The notes under the pieces are model-generated. The model saw only the letters and a program-made list of their open reading frames with translations, did not search any database and was not told the origin of the DNA. From NCBI GenBank assembly GCA_002355495.1, contig AP017424.1, forward strand, positions 1,674,001-1,738,000: 64,000 nt of DNA, read 5' to 3'. A program made the translations under genes and the position numbers. This document shows, one piece after another, positions 54,593-63,605 of this stretch; the first letter of the stretch is position 1; every line of letters begins with the position of its first letter. Source of the DNA: Streptomyces laurentii (GTDB taxonomy: Bacteria > Actinomycetota > Actinomycetes > Streptomycetales > Streptomycetaceae).

Positions 54593-55014
54593 GCCGCACC
54601 TCCCTCGATACTCGCGGGGCGGGTGTCCGGGCGGTAGGCCTCGACCTCGACCTCGACGACCAGACGCGGGTCGACGAAGCCGGAGACGATGACCATGGTC
54701 GCGACCGGGCGGACGGCGTCGAACAGCTCCTTGTGGGCGCGGCCGACCTCGTCCGTGTCGCGCGCGTGGGTGACGTACATCCGCGTCCGCACCACGTGCT
54801 CGGGACCGAGGCCCAGCCGCTTCAGAGCGGCGAAGGCCACGTTGAAGGAGTTGACGGCCTGCTCGTACGGGCCGCCGTCGGCGATGACACCGTCGACGAC
54901 GGACGTGCAGCCTGCCACCAGGACGGTGCCGTTCGGCAGCTCCACGGCGCGGGAGTAACCGAACTGCTCCTCCCAGGGAGCGCCGGTCACCACCTTCCTG
55001 GGCTGGTCACTCAT
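54589..55014 (-). CDS. RidA-family enamine/imine deaminase
   Basis: 141 residues, 4-base overlaps on both sides (priA stop and hisF start). [35 protein letters not shown] and [20 protein letters not shown] are typical of the RidA/YjgF fold; the conserved Arg in RTRMYV and the C-terminal [10 protein letters not shown] position the substrate. RidA clears reactive 2-aminoacrylate formed by PLP enzymes; in histidine synthesis, HisC and other enzymes use PLP. Embedding in the his operon suggests protection of that pathway. Cytoplasmic trimer expected. Confidence 0.88.
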   Translation of the reverse strand: MSDQPRKVVTGAPWEEQFGYSRAVELPNGTVLVAGCTSVVDGVIADGGPYEQAVNSFNVAFAALKRLGLGPEHVVRTRMYVTHARDTDEVGRAHKELFDAVRPVATMVIVSGFVDPRLVVEVEVEAYRPDTRPASIEGGAA

Positions 55015-55754
55015 ACCGCGGCCACCGCTTCCAGGGCCTCTTCCAGGGTGAACGCCTTCGCGTACAGCGCCTTGCCGACGATCGCGCCCTCCACGCCCGC
55101 GGGGACGAGCCCGGCCAGGGCGCGCAGGTCATCCAGCGAGGAGACGCCGCCGGAGGCGACGACCGGCTTGTCGGTGGCCGCGCAGACGTTGCGCAGCAGC
55201 TCCAGGTTGGGGCCCTGGAGCGTGCCGTCCTTGGCGATGTCGGTGACGACGTAGCGGGCGCAGCCCTCGGAGTCGAGGCGGGCCAGCGTCTCGTAGAGGT
55301 CGCCGCCGTCGCGGGTCCAGCCGCGGCCGCGCAGGGTGGTGCCGCGGACGTCCAGGCCGACGGCGATCTTGTCGCCGTGCTCGGCGATGACCTTGGCGAC
55401 CCACTCGGGGGTCTCCAGGGCGGCGGTGCCCAGGTTGACGCGGGTGCAGCCGGTGGCGAGGGCCGCGGCGAGCGTGGCGTCGTCGCGGATGCCGCCGGAC
55501 AGCTCGACCTTGATGTCCATGGCCTCGGTGACCTCGCGGACGAGGGCACGGTTGTCGCCGGTGCCGAAGGCGGCGTCCAGGTCGACCAGGTGGAGCCACT
55601 CGGCGCCGGCGCGCTGCCAGGCGAGGGCCGCCTGGAGCGGGGAGCCGTAGGAGGTCTCGCTGCCGGACTCGCCGTGCACGAGGCGGACCGCCTGGCCGTC
55701 GCGGACGTCGACGGCGGGGAGGAGTTCGAGCGTGCCGCTCGGCGGGACAGTCAC
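55011..55754 (-). CDS. priA: PriA, bifunctional HisA/TrpF phosphoribosyl isomerase
   Basis: 247 residues from a GTG at 55754 overlapping the hisH stop. [20 protein letters not shown] (Asp base), [40 protein letters not shown] and [20 protein letters not shown] (Asp acid) are ProFAR-isomerase blocks. In actinobacteria lacking trpF this enzyme also isomerises phosphoribosyl-anthranilate, and no trpF is present among the trp genes here. It therefore joins the two pathways in this window. Confidence 0.94.
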   Translation of the reverse strand: MTVPPSGTLELLPAVDVRDGQAVRLVHGESGSETSYGSPLQAALAWQRAGAEWLHLVDLDAAFGTGDNRALVREVTEAMDIKVELSGGIRDDATLAAALATGCTRVNLGTAALETPEWVAKVIAEHGDKIAVGLDVRGTTLRGRGWTRDGGDLYETLARLDSEGCARYVVTDIAKDGTLQGPNLELLRNVCAATDKPVVASGGVSSLDDLRALAGLVPAGVEGAIVGKALYAKAFTLEEALEAVAAV

Positions 55755-56404
55755 AGGGTTCCGATCCAGTTGGTGAGGAGCTGGGCGCCGGCGTCGCCGG
55801 ACTTCTCGGGGTGGAACTGGGTCGCCCACAGCGCCCCGTTCTCGACGGCGGCGACGAACGGCTCGCCGTGGGTGGCCCAGCTGACCTTGGGGGCGCGCAT
55901 GTTCGGGTTGGCGGTCTCCAGGGTCCACTCGCGCACCGCGTAGGAGTGCACGAAGTAGTACCGGGCGTCGGCGTCCAGACCGGCGAAGAGCTCGCTGCCG
56001 GCGGGCGCGTCGACGGTGTTCCAGCCCATGTGGGGGACGACGGGCGCGTCGAGCGGTCCGACCGTGCCGGGCCACTCGTCGAGGCCTTCGGTCTCGACGC
56101 CGTGCTCGATGCCGCGGGCGAAGAGGATCTGCATGCCGACGCAGATGCCCATGACGGGCCGGCCGCCGGACAGCCGGCGCCCGACGACCCAGTCGCCGCG
56201 GGCGGCCTTGAGGCCCTCCATGCAGGCGGAGAAGGCACCGACGCCGGGGACGAGGAGTCCGTCGGCGTTCATGGCCTTGTCGAAGTCGCGGGTGATCTCG
56301 ACGTCGGCGCCGACCCGGGCGAGGGCGCGCTCGGCGGAGCGGACGTTGCCGAAGCCGTAGTCGAAGACGACGACCTTCTTGGAGGTCTTGGCGGACGTAC
56401 TCAT
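55751..56404 (-). CDS. hisH: Imidazole glycerol phosphate synthase, glutamine amidotransferase subunit
   Basis: 217 residues from the ATG at 56404, overlapping the stop of the 54-residue gene by ATGA; two codons upstream are dropped. Catalytic Cys in [13 protein letters not shown], triad His and Glu in TQFHPEKSG, and [13 protein letters not shown] of the class I amidotransferase. Releases ammonia from glutamine to HisF. The arrangement hisB-x-hisH is kept in Streptomyces. Confidence 0.97.
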   Translation of the reverse strand: MSTSAKTSKKVVVFDYGFGNVRSAERALARVGADVEITRDFDKAMNADGLLVPGVGAFSACMEGLKAARGDWVVGRRLSGGRPVMGICVGMQILFARGIEHGVETEGLDEWPGTVGPLDAPVVPHMGWNTVDAPAGSELFAGLDADARYYFVHSYAVREWTLETANPNMRAPKVSWATHGEPFVAAVENGALWATQFHPEKSGDAGAQLLTNWIGTL

Positions 56405-56565
56405 GACCACAGGTCCAGTCGCAGCAGGCCGGCCGCCAGGCTCATCACGGCGCCGAACGCGAGCACGCCGATGACGCTCTTCGACTGCTTCTGCTTGACG
56501 AAGGAGTACACACCGCCGAGGAGGAAGAGCCCCACGACGATGAGGATGGTGGAGAGACCGTTCAC
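56401..56565 (-). CDS. 54-residue membrane protein inside the his operon
   Basis: GTG at 56565, 2 bases after the hisB stop; its own stop overlaps the hisH start by 4 bases. Two hydrophobic helices: [20 protein letters not shown], a basic turn KQKQSKS, then [18 protein letters not shown], ending RLDLWS. Coupling on both sides shows it is translated with the his enzymes. No known domain. Possible roles: membrane tether for the HisH-HisF complex or an unrelated passenger; not determinable from sequence. Confidence 0.75.
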   Translation of the reverse strand: MNGLSTILIVVGLFLLGGVYSFVKQKQSKSVIGVLAFGAVMSLAAGLLRLDLWS

Positions 56566-56567
56566 GG

Positions 56568-57161
56568 TTACAGCGCGCCCTTCGTGGAGGGGAGGATTCC
56601 GGCCGCGCGCGGGTCGCGCTCGGAGGCGTAGCGCAGGGCTCGGGCCAGCGCCTTGAACTGGCACTCCACGATGTGGTGCGCGTTACGTCCGTACGGTACG
56701 TGGACGTGCAGCGCGACCTGCGCCTGGGCCACGAAGGACTCCAGGATGTGCCGGGTCATGGTGGTGTCGTACGCACCGATCATCGGCGCCATGTTCTCCG
56801 GCTCGGTGTGCACCAGGTAGGGGCGGCCGGAGAGGTCGACGGTGACCTGGGCGAGCGACTCGTCCAGCGGGACGGTGCAGTTGCCGAAGCGGTAGATGCC
56901 GACCTTGTCGCCGAGGGCCTGCCGGAAGGCGGCGCCGAGGGCGAGGGCGGTGTCCTCGATGGTGTGGTGCGTGTCGATGTGCAGGTCGCCGTCGGTCTTC
57001 ACGGTCAGGTCGAACAGACCGTGCCGGCCGAGCTGGTCCAGCATGTGGTCGAAGAAGCCGACCCCGGTCGACACGTCGACCTTTCCGGTGCCGTCGAGGT
57101 CTATCTCGACGACGACGGACGTCTCCTTGGTGGTGCGTTCCACGCGGCCTACGCGGCTCAT
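56568..57161 (-). CDS. hisB: Imidazoleglycerol-phosphate dehydratase
   Basis: 197 residues, mono-functional (no N-terminal phosphatase as in E. coli HisB). Manganese ligands sit in [15 protein letters not shown] and [38 protein letters not shown] is the family start block. Start overlaps hisC by ATGA. The phosphatase step (HisN) must be encoded elsewhere. Cytoplasmic 24-mer expected. Confidence 0.97.
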   Translation of the reverse strand: MSRVGRVERTTKETSVVVEIDLDGTGKVDVSTGVGFFDHMLDQLGRHGLFDLTVKTDGDLHIDTHHTIEDTALALGAAFRQALGDKVGIYRFGNCTVPLDESLAQVTVDLSGRPYLVHTEPENMAPMIGAYDTTMTRHILESFVAQAQVALHVHVPYGRNAHHIVECQFKALARALRYASERDPRAAGILPSTKGAL

Positions 57162-58327
57162 GCGCTCTGCTCCTTCTTCAACTGACGAACCGCGTCGAGG
57201 AACGCGTCGTTCTCCTGGGGGGTGCCGGCGGTGACCCGCAGCCGGCCCGGTACGCCGTTGTCCCGGACCAGGACGCCCCGGTCGAGGATCTTCCGCCAGG
57301 CCGCCTGGGCTCCCCCGGGCCCGTCGAAACGGCCGAACTGGACGAAGTTGGCGTCGGAGTCCGTCACCTCGTAGCCGAGCTCCCGCAGCTCGGCGACCAG
57401 GCGGTCGCGCTCGGCCTTGAGCTGCTCGACGTACCCGAGGAGGGTGTCGGTGTGCTCCAGGGCGGCGAGCGCGGTGGCCTGGGTGACGGCGGACAGGTGG
57501 TACGGGAGGCGGACCAGCTGGACGGCGTCGACCACGGCCGGGTGGGCGGCCAGGTAGCCGAGGCGCAGTCCGGCGGCGCCGAACGCCTTGGACATGGTCC
57601 GGGAGACGACCAGGTGCGGCCGGCCGTCGAGCAGGGGCAGCAGCGAGGGGCGGTGGCTGAACTCCACGTACGCCTCGTCCACGACCACGATCGAGGGCTT
57701 GACCTCCTGGGCCGCCTCGTACAGCGCGAGGACGGTCTCCGCCTCGACCGCCGTCCCCGTGGGGTTGTTCGGCGAGGTGATGAAGACGACGTCCGGCGCG
57801 TGCGTGGTGATCGCCCGGCGGGCCGCGTCGACGTCGATGGTGAAGTCGTCGTTGCGCGGGCCGGAGATCCAGCCGGTGCCGGTGCCGCGGGCGATCAGCG
57901 CGTGCATCGAGTACGAGGGCTCGAAGCCGATCGCGGTACGGCCGGGGCCGCCGAAGGTCTGGAGCAGCTGCTGGAGGACCTCGTTGGAGCCGTTGGCGGC
58001 CCAGACGTTGCCGAGGCCGACCTCGTATCCGCCCGTACGGGTCAGATAGCGGGCCAGCTCGGTGCGCAGCTCGACGGCGTCGCGGTCGGGGTAGCGGTTG
58101 AGGCCGCGGGCGGCCTCGGCGACCCGCTCCGCGATCCGGGCCACGAGCGGCTCGGGCAGCGGGTAGGGGTTCTCGTTGGTGTTCAGCTGGACGGGCACGT
58201 CGAGCTGGGGCGCGCCGTACGGGGTCTTGCCGCGCAGCTCGTCACGGATGGGGAGATCGTCGATGCCGATGCCGATGCCGAGGCCGGGCGTGTCGCTCGG
58301 CCGTCGTGCGGGGTTGTGCGCAGTCAC
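57158..58327 (-). CDS. hisC: Histidinol-phosphate aminotransferase
   Basis: 389 residues. [73 protein letters not shown] and the PLP lysine in [19 protein letters not shown] are class II aminotransferase (HisC) blocks; [13 protein letters not shown] places the phosphate-binding Arg. Overlaps hisD stop and hisB start by 4 bases each. Confidence 0.96.
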   Translation of the reverse strand: MTAHNPARRPSDTPGLGIGIGIDDLPIRDELRGKTPYGAPQLDVPVQLNTNENPYPLPEPLVARIAERVAEAARGLNRYPDRDAVELRTELARYLTRTGGYEVGLGNVWAANGSNEVLQQLLQTFGGPGRTAIGFEPSYSMHALIARGTGTGWISGPRNDDFTIDVDAARRAITTHAPDVVFITSPNNPTGTAVEAETVLALYEAAQEVKPSIVVVDEAYVEFSHRPSLLPLLDGRPHLVVSRTMSKAFGAAGLRLGYLAAHPAVVDAVQLVRLPYHLSAVTQATALAALEHTDTLLGYVEQLKAERDRLVAELRELGYEVTDSDANFVQFGRFDGPGGAQAAWRKILDRGVLVRDNGVPGRLRVTAGTPQENDAFLDAVRQLKKEQSA

Positions 58328-59679
58328 TTGCTCTCCGGAACCTTCCAGCCGAACCGTGCCTTGATCGCCGCGCCGTGGGCCGGCAGGTCCTCCGCCTCGG
58401 CGAGGGTCACCACGTGGTGGGCGACGTCGGCGAGCGCGTCACGCGTGTAGTCCACGATGTGCACACCGCGCAGGAAGGACTGCACGGACAGGCCGGAGGA
58501 GTGACAGGCGCAGCCGCCGGTGGGCAGGACGTGGTTGGAGCCGGCGCAGTAGTCGCCGAGGGAGACCGGCGCCCAGGGGCCGACGAAGATCGCGCCCGCG
58601 TTGCGGACCCGGTCGGCGACGGCGGCGGCGTCGGCGGTCTGGATCTCCAGGTGCTCGGCACCGTAGGCGTCGACGACCTTGAGACCGTCGGCCAGGCCGT
58701 TGACGAGGACGATCGCGGACTGCCGGCCGGCCAAGGCCGGGACGATCCGGTCGTCGACGTGCTTGGAGGCGGCGACCTGGGTCTTCAGCTCGGCCTCGGT
58801 GGCCTCGGCCAGCTCCTCCGAGTCGGTGACGAGGACGGAGGCGGCCATCGGGTCGTGCTCGGCCTGGCTGATCAGGTCGGCGGCGACGTGCACCGGGTCG
58901 GCGGTGGAGTCCGCGAGGATCGCGATCTCGGTCGGGCCCGCCTCGGCGTCGATGCCGATCCGGCCCTTGAGGAGGCGCTTGGCGGCGGCGACGTAGATGT
59001 TGCCGGGGCCGGTGACCAGGTTGACCGGGGCGCAGCCGGGCTCGTCGCCGGCGGTGCTCCCGGCGTCTTCGGTGCCGTACGCGAACATGGCGACGGCCTG
59101 GGCGCCGCCGGCCGCGTACACCTCGTCGACGCCGAGCAGGGCGCAGGCGGCGAGGATCGTGGGGTGCGGCAGGCCGCCGAACTCCTTCTGCGGCGGGGAG
59201 GACACGGCGATGCCCTCGACGCCGGCCTCCTGCGCCGGGACGACGTTCATCACGACGGAGGACGGGTAGACGGAACGGCCGCCGGGCACGTAGAGGCCGA
59301 CGCGCTCGACCGGGATCCACTTCTCGGTGACCGTGCCGCCGGGGACGACCTGGGTGGTGTGGGTGGTGCGGCGCTGGTCGCGGTGGACCATGCGGGCGCG
59401 CCGGATGGACTCCTCCAGGGCCGCGCGGACGGCCGGGTCCAGCTCGTCGAGGGCGCGCGTGAACTCCTCGGCGGGTACGCGCAGGCTCGCGACCCGCACG
59501 CCGTCGAATTTCTCCCCGTAGTCGATCACCGCGGCCGCGCCATGATGCCGTACGCCCTCGCAGATCGGCCGCACCTTCTCCAGGGCGGCTTCCACGTCGA
59601 ATTCGGCACGGGGCAGCAGGTCGCGCAGGGCGGAACCCTCAGGGAGGGCCGCGCCACGCAGATCGATTCGAGAGATCAC
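58324..59679 (-). CDS. hisD: Histidinol dehydrogenase
   Basis: 451 residues from a GTG at 59679. First gene of the his operon. [74 protein letters not shown] and [15 protein letters not shown] (zinc ligands) are diagnostic. NAD-dependent two-step oxidation of histidinol to histidine. Its 36-base upstream gap to the operator at 59715-59739 places transcription under that site. Confidence 0.97.
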   Translation of the reverse strand: MISRIDLRGAALPEGSALRDLLPRAEFDVEAALEKVRPICEGVRHHGAAAVIDYGEKFDGVRVASLRVPAEEFTRALDELDPAVRAALEESIRRARMVHRDQRRTTHTTQVVPGGTVTEKWIPVERVGLYVPGGRSVYPSSVVMNVVPAQEAGVEGIAVSSPPQKEFGGLPHPTILAACALLGVDEVYAAGGAQAVAMFAYGTEDAGSTAGDEPGCAPVNLVTGPGNIYVAAAKRLLKGRIGIDAEAGPTEIAILADSTADPVHVAADLISQAEHDPMAASVLVTDSEELAEATEAELKTQVAASKHVDDRIVPALAGRQSAIVLVNGLADGLKVVDAYGAEHLEIQTADAAAVADRVRNAGAIFVGPWAPVSLGDYCAGSNHVLPTGGCACHSSGLSVQSFLRGVHIVDYTRDALADVAHHVVTLAEAEDLPAHGAAIKARFGWKVPESK

Positions 59680-59714
59680 GGGTCAATTCTCTCAGACGCC
59701 CCAGGAAGCCCGCC

Positions 59715-59739
59715 GTTCGTATCACTGGCTGATACGAAC
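59715..59739. promoter_or_regulatory. Palindromic operator upstream of hisD
   Basis: GTTCGTATCA-N5-TGATACGAAC: perfect 10-bp arms, 5-base centre, 36 bases upstream of hisD and 113 bases upstream of the divergent gene at 59852. Symmetry, spacing and position are those of a dimeric repressor site, probably for the his operon. It does not match the LexA or GlnR patterns. Confidence 0.65.
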
Positions 59740-59851
59740 CACTCTGGCGTCTTGTCGCCACTCCTGACCGTTAGCGTTCAGTCCGTCACACAGCGGGAAG
59801 AACGGCTGTACGAATCCGGGAACCGGAATCGTGGGAAGCGAGGGGGCGGCA

Positions 59852-61453
59852 GTGACCGAGCCGCGCGAGGACGACGAGATGCCGGAGGGCCTGACCGGCC
59901 CCGAGCGGGAGATGTGGACGGCGTTCCGGGTCGGCGACACCTGTGACCTGCGAGAAGGGGTCGCCGAGCGGGACGACCCGTTCGCGGTGCGCGAGGCGTG
60001 GGGCGCCGAGCGGAGCGTACGGGCGGAGATCGTGGCGCTGCTGCTGCTCCACGGCCCCCAGGCGCGGGCCGGGCGGGTCGCGGCGCTGCGGCTGCGCGGG
60101 GTGCGGATCACCGGCGCGCTGAATCTGGCGGGCGGTGAGATAGGGCCTTATGTGGAGATGAACGGCTGCCGCTTCGACGGGGAGGTGGTGCTGCCGGAGG
60201 CCCGGTTCGGGACGCTGCGGATGGTGGAATGCGCCATCCCGCGGCTGGAGGCGGCGCGCCTGCACACGGCGGGCGATCTGCATCTGCCGCGCTGCCGGGT
60301 GGAGCGGGGCATCCGGCTGACGGACGCGCAGATCGGGACGGATCTGCTGATCAACCAGATCCGGGTGTGGCCGGACCGGCGCGGCCGGGCCATCGCGGCC
60401 GACGGGCTGGTGGTGGCGCAGGACTTCCAGGCCGAGCTGATCGAGACGTTCGGGGAGGTGAGTCTGCGCGGGGCGCGGATCGGCGTGTCGCTCAGCCTGC
60501 GGGGCAGTGTGCTGCGCGGCGCCCAGCAGCGCCGCGCGCTGAACGCGCCGCAGCTGACCGTGGAGCGCACCCTCTACCTGGACTCGGCCTGGGTCTACGA
60601 CAGCTCGGGCAGTTCGACGACCACCCCGCCGTACGGGGTGACGCCGGCCCAGGGGGCGCGGCGCAAGGCCGTGGAGTGCCACGGCGGGGTGCGGCTGGAC
60701 GACGGGCGGTTCGGCGACGCGGTGGACCTGCGCGGGGCGCGGTTCCTGCTGGACGGCGCGCAGCGGGAGGAGCTGTCGCTGCGCAGGATCGTCACTCCGG
60801 AGCTGCGGTTCAGCGGGGAGCGCCCCGAGGAGGGCCGGGTGGTGCTCAACGGGGCGAAGGTGGTGACGCTGCTCGACCTGGCCGGCAGCTGGCCGGGCCC
60901 GGGCGGGCTCGCGATAAGCGGATTCGTCTACGAGACGCTCGTCCCCTACGGGCACTTCCCGCTGTCCCGGCGCCTCGAATGGGTCGCGGCCGCCACCCCG
61001 GAGTACGCGCCGGAGCCGTACGAGCGCCTCGCGACCGTGCTGCGCAACAGCGGCGAGGACGCGGACGCGCGCGAGGTGCTGCTCGCCAAGCAGCGGCGGC
61101 GCCGCGAGACGCTGCCGGTCGCCGGGAAGCTGTGGGGGTACGTGCAGGACCTGGCGGTGGCGTACGGCTACCGGCCCGGGCGGGCCGCGCTGTGGATGGC
61201 GGTGCTGTGGGCGGCGAGCGCGTACGCGTTCTCGCGGTACGAACCGGTGCCGCTGAAGCCGGGCGAGGCACCACACTGGGACGCCACGCTGTACGCGCTC
61301 GACCTGCTGCTGCCGGTCATCGACCTGGGCGAGGTCGGGTACTGGCGGATGCAGGGGCTGTGGCAGTGGCTGTCGACGGCGTTGATCCTGGTCGGCTGGG
61401 TGCTGGCGACGACGGTGGCGGCGGGGGCGTCGCGGCTGCTGCGGCGCGGGTGA
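59852..61453 (+). CDS. Pentapeptide-like beta-helix protein with C-terminal membrane helices
   Basis: 533 residues from the GTG at 59852, 5 bases after GAGGGGG; a GTG at 59831 is in frame but lacks a site. Residues ~75-330 repeat an A(D/N)LxG-like pattern (LRLRGVRITGALNLAGGEIG, LTDAQIGTDLLINQ, VDLRGARFLLDGAQ), a right-handed beta-helix. The C-terminal third is helical (EPYERLATVLRNSGEDADAR) with two or three membrane helices (ALWMAVLWAASAYAF, ALILVGWVLATTVAAGAS). Streptomyces relatives are labelled membrane-associated oxidoreductases without proof. Function unknown. Confidence 0.7.
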   Translation: MTEPREDDEMPEGLTGPEREMWTAFRVGDTCDLREGVAERDDPFAVREAWGAERSVRAEIVALLLLHGPQARAGRVAALRLRGVRITGALNLAGGEIGPYVEMNGCRFDGEVVLPEARFGTLRMVECAIPRLEAARLHTAGDLHLPRCRVERGIRLTDAQIGTDLLINQIRVWPDRRGRAIAADGLVVAQDFQAELIETFGEVSLRGARIGVSLSLRGSVLRGAQQRRALNAPQLTVERTLYLDSAWVYDSSGSSTTTPPYGVTPAQGARRKAVECHGGVRLDDGRFGDAVDLRGARFLLDGAQREELSLRRIVTPELRFSGERPEEGRVVLNGAKVVTLLDLAGSWPGPGGLAISGFVYETLVPYGHFPLSRRLEWVAAATPEYAPEPYERLATVLRNSGEDADAREVLLAKQRRRRETLPVAGKLWGYVQDLAVAYGYRPGRAALWMAVLWAASAYAFSRYEPVPLKPGEAPHWDATLYALDLLLPVIDLGEVGYWRMQGLWQWLSTALILVGWVLATTVAAGASRLLRRG

Positions 61454-61509
61454 CGCGCGGGCGGTGAGGGCCGGCCGGTGGTGCGGCGGGGCGGCCCGGA
61501 GGACGCGCG

Positions 61510-61534
61510 CCTGCCGCCACGGGGCGGCGGCAGG
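61510..61534 (+). terminator. Hairpin after the beta-helix membrane protein gene
   Basis: CCTGCCGCC (61510-61518) pairs perfectly with GGCGGCAGG (61526-61534), 7-base loop, 57 bases beyond the stop. The rest of this 249-base gap (61454-61702) holds an AT-rich patch near 61608-61640 that probably carries the promoter of the next gene. Confidence 0.7.
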
Positions 61535-61702
61535 CTGACCGGTGCGGCCGGCGGGTCGGGACGGCGCGTGAAGAGAGGGGGGTCGGATCGGCACCGGTTC
61601 GCCCCTTTCTTTACGCTGTCTTGACCCCCGTCGATACAACCTTCCGGCCGCTACCAAAGCTTCACAGGCCGCCTCTGGCGCCGCCCTCACCTGCGGTTTT
61701 CA

Positions 61703-62848
61703 ATGATTCGCACGATGTCACTGCTCCGCGCCCTGATCGGCACCGCACGCCTGGTCCGGCACGCGCCCCGGCTCGCCGCCGGATGCCCGCCGGACGACGA
61801 CGTGCTGCTCGACATACCGGACGCTCGGCTGGCTCCGGCCCTGGTCGCGGCCGCCCTCGGCGACCCGGAGCCCGCCGCCAAACTCCTCGCCACCACCCGG
61901 GACGCCGCCGAGTGGGAGGACCGGGACCGCCAGGTCACCCGCCTCGCCGCCTTCGCGTACCACCGCGACGGCTGGCTGGAACGCTGGCTGGCGAGCGCGC
62001 CCGACGACCCGGACGCCCTGCTCGTCGCCGCGCAGCTCGCGGTCCGCCGCGCCTGGGACTCCCCCGCGCGGGCCGAACGGCTGCACGAGGTCGGGCCGCT
62101 GGTCGAGGCGGCGGCCGGAGCGGATCCCCGCGATCCGGTGCCGTGGCGGATCGCCCTGGACCACGCGCGCGGCGTCCGCGCCGGGCACACGGCGTTCGAG
62201 GCCCTGTGGGAACAGGCCCTGCGCCGGGCCCCGCACCACTACGGCAGCCATGTGGCGGCCCTGAAGTACCTGTCGGCCCAGTGGTACGGCTCGCACCACG
62301 AGTGCTTCGACTTCGCCGAGCAGGCGGCTGAGGACGCGCTGCCCGGTTCGCTGGCGCAGGCACTGCCGGTACGGGCGGCCTTCGCGCAGCTCGCCGCCCG
62401 CCCCGGGCCGGAGCACGGGGTGCCGGGCGAGCGGATCGACGCGGCGGCCGACCGGGCGCTCGCGCTGTCGGCGGAGTACCCGGTGGCCGATCTGTGGCCG
62501 GCCGAGATACGGAATCTGCTCGTCCATGTCCTGGTGGAGCGGGGCCGCTGGCACGAGGCGCTCGCCGAGTTCGGGCGGATCGGCCCGCACGCGACCGCGT
62601 TCCCCTGGCGGCTGGTCGCCGACGATCCGCTGCGCGGCTTCCTGGACGCCCGGGCCACGGCCGTACGCGAGGTGGCGCGCCGCACCCCGCTGCGGGGCGG
62701 AACCGGGGACGGGGACGGGTTCGGAACAGGCCCCGGCACGGCCCTTCGCGCAGGCCCGGACACGGGCCGGGACACCGGCTCGGGGGCGGACCCCGCGGAT
62801 CCGGACGGACGGCCCGGCCGAGGCGGGCCCGGCGGCCATTACGCTTGA
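61703..62848 (+). CDS. DUF4034-like helical protein
   Basis: 381 residues from the ATG at 61703 (ATG at 61715 possible). Helical repeats with many tryptophans: AYHRDGWLERWLASAPDDPD, ALLVAAQLAVRRAWDS, ALRRAPHHYGSHVAALKYLS and YGSHHECFDFAEQAAEDALP, resembling DUF4034/TPR-type proteins. The last ~70 residues are Gly/Asp-rich low-complexity sequence (GTGDGDGFGTGPGTALRAGP). No signal or membrane span. Six bases before the next gene, so probably co-transcribed. Function unknown. Confidence 0.65.
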   Translation: MIRTMSLLRALIGTARLVRHAPRLAAGCPPDDDVLLDIPDARLAPALVAAALGDPEPAAKLLATTRDAAEWEDRDRQVTRLAAFAYHRDGWLERWLASAPDDPDALLVAAQLAVRRAWDSPARAERLHEVGPLVEAAAGADPRDPVPWRIALDHARGVRAGHTAFEALWEQALRRAPHHYGSHVAALKYLSAQWYGSHHECFDFAEQAAEDALPGSLAQALPVRAAFAQLAARPGPEHGVPGERIDAAADRALALSAEYPVADLWPAEIRNLLVHVLVERGRWHEALAEFGRIGPHATAFPWRLVADDPLRGFLDARATAVREVARRTPLRGGTGDGDGFGTGPGTALRAGPDTGRDTGSGADPADPDGRPGRGGPGGHYA

Positions 62849-62853
62849 CCGCT

Positions 62854-63591
62854 GTGACCACCGCTCGTCTGCCACTCTTCCCGCTCAACGCGGTGCTGTT
62901 CCCGGGCCTCGTGCTGCCCCTGAACGTCTTCGAGGAGCGTTATCGCGCGCTGATGCGCGAGCTGCTCCGGACGGACGAGTCCGAGCCGCGCCGCTTCGTC
63001 GTCGTCGCGATCCGCGACGGCCGGGAGACCGCGCCCACGGCCCTCGGCCTGCCGGACCAGACGAAACTGTCGGAGAAGGGTCCGGGGGCCGGTTTCGGCC
63101 CCGACCCGTTCCGGTCCTTCCACGAGGTCGGCTGTGTGGCCGACGCGGTGTCCATCCGGGAGCGCCCGGACGGCGGCTTCGACGTGATGGCCACCGGCAC
63201 CACCCGGGTGCGGCTGCTCTCCGTCGACGCGACCGGCCCGTTCCTGACCGCCGAGATCGAGGACATCCCGGAGGAGCAGGGCGACGAGGCGGGCCCGCTC
63301 GCCGAGGGCGTGCTGCGCGCGTTCCGTACGTACCAGAAACGGCTCGCGGGCGCCCGGGAGCGGTCGCTGACCACCAGCGAACTGCCCGACGACCCGTCGG
63401 TGGTCTCCTATCTGGTGGCCGCCGCGACGGTGCTGGACACCCCGGCGAAGCAGCGGCTGCTCCAGGCCCCGGACACCTCGTCCCGGCTGCGCGAGGAGCT
63501 GGCGCTGCTGCGGGCCGAGACGGCGATGCTGCGTCACCTGCCGTCGCTCCCGGCGGTGGATCTGACGCACGCGCCGACCAGTCCCAACTGA
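62854..63591 (+). CDS. LON-protease substrate-binding-domain protein
   Basis: 245 residues from a GTG at 62854. RLPLFPLNAVLFPGLVLPLN, VFEERYRALMRELL and FHEVGCVADAVSIRERPDGG, then FDVMATGTTRVRLL, define the PUA-like LON N-terminal domain without the ATPase or protease parts. The C-terminal helical half (SYLVAAATVLDTPAKQRLLQ, SSRLREELALLRAETAMLRH) matches the same stand-alone family. It probably binds unfolded or tagged proteins; partner unknown. Followed 14 bases later by the deacylase gene, so likely one operon. Confidence 0.88.
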   Translation: MTTARLPLFPLNAVLFPGLVLPLNVFEERYRALMRELLRTDESEPRRFVVVAIRDGRETAPTALGLPDQTKLSEKGPGAGFGPDPFRSFHEVGCVADAVSIRERPDGGFDVMATGTTRVRLLSVDATGPFLTAEIEDIPEEQGDEAGPLAEGVLRAFRTYQKRLAGARERSLTTSELPDDPSVVSYLVAAATVLDTPAKQRLLQAPDTSSRLREELALLRAETAMLRHLPSLPAVDLTHAPTSPN

Positions 63592-63605
63592 GGAGAGAAG
63601 CCCCG

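Noticed and set aside
59715..59739. LexA box upstream of hisD
   Set aside because: LexA sites in actinobacteria are GAAC-N4-GTTC; here the arms are in the opposite order, with a different centre.
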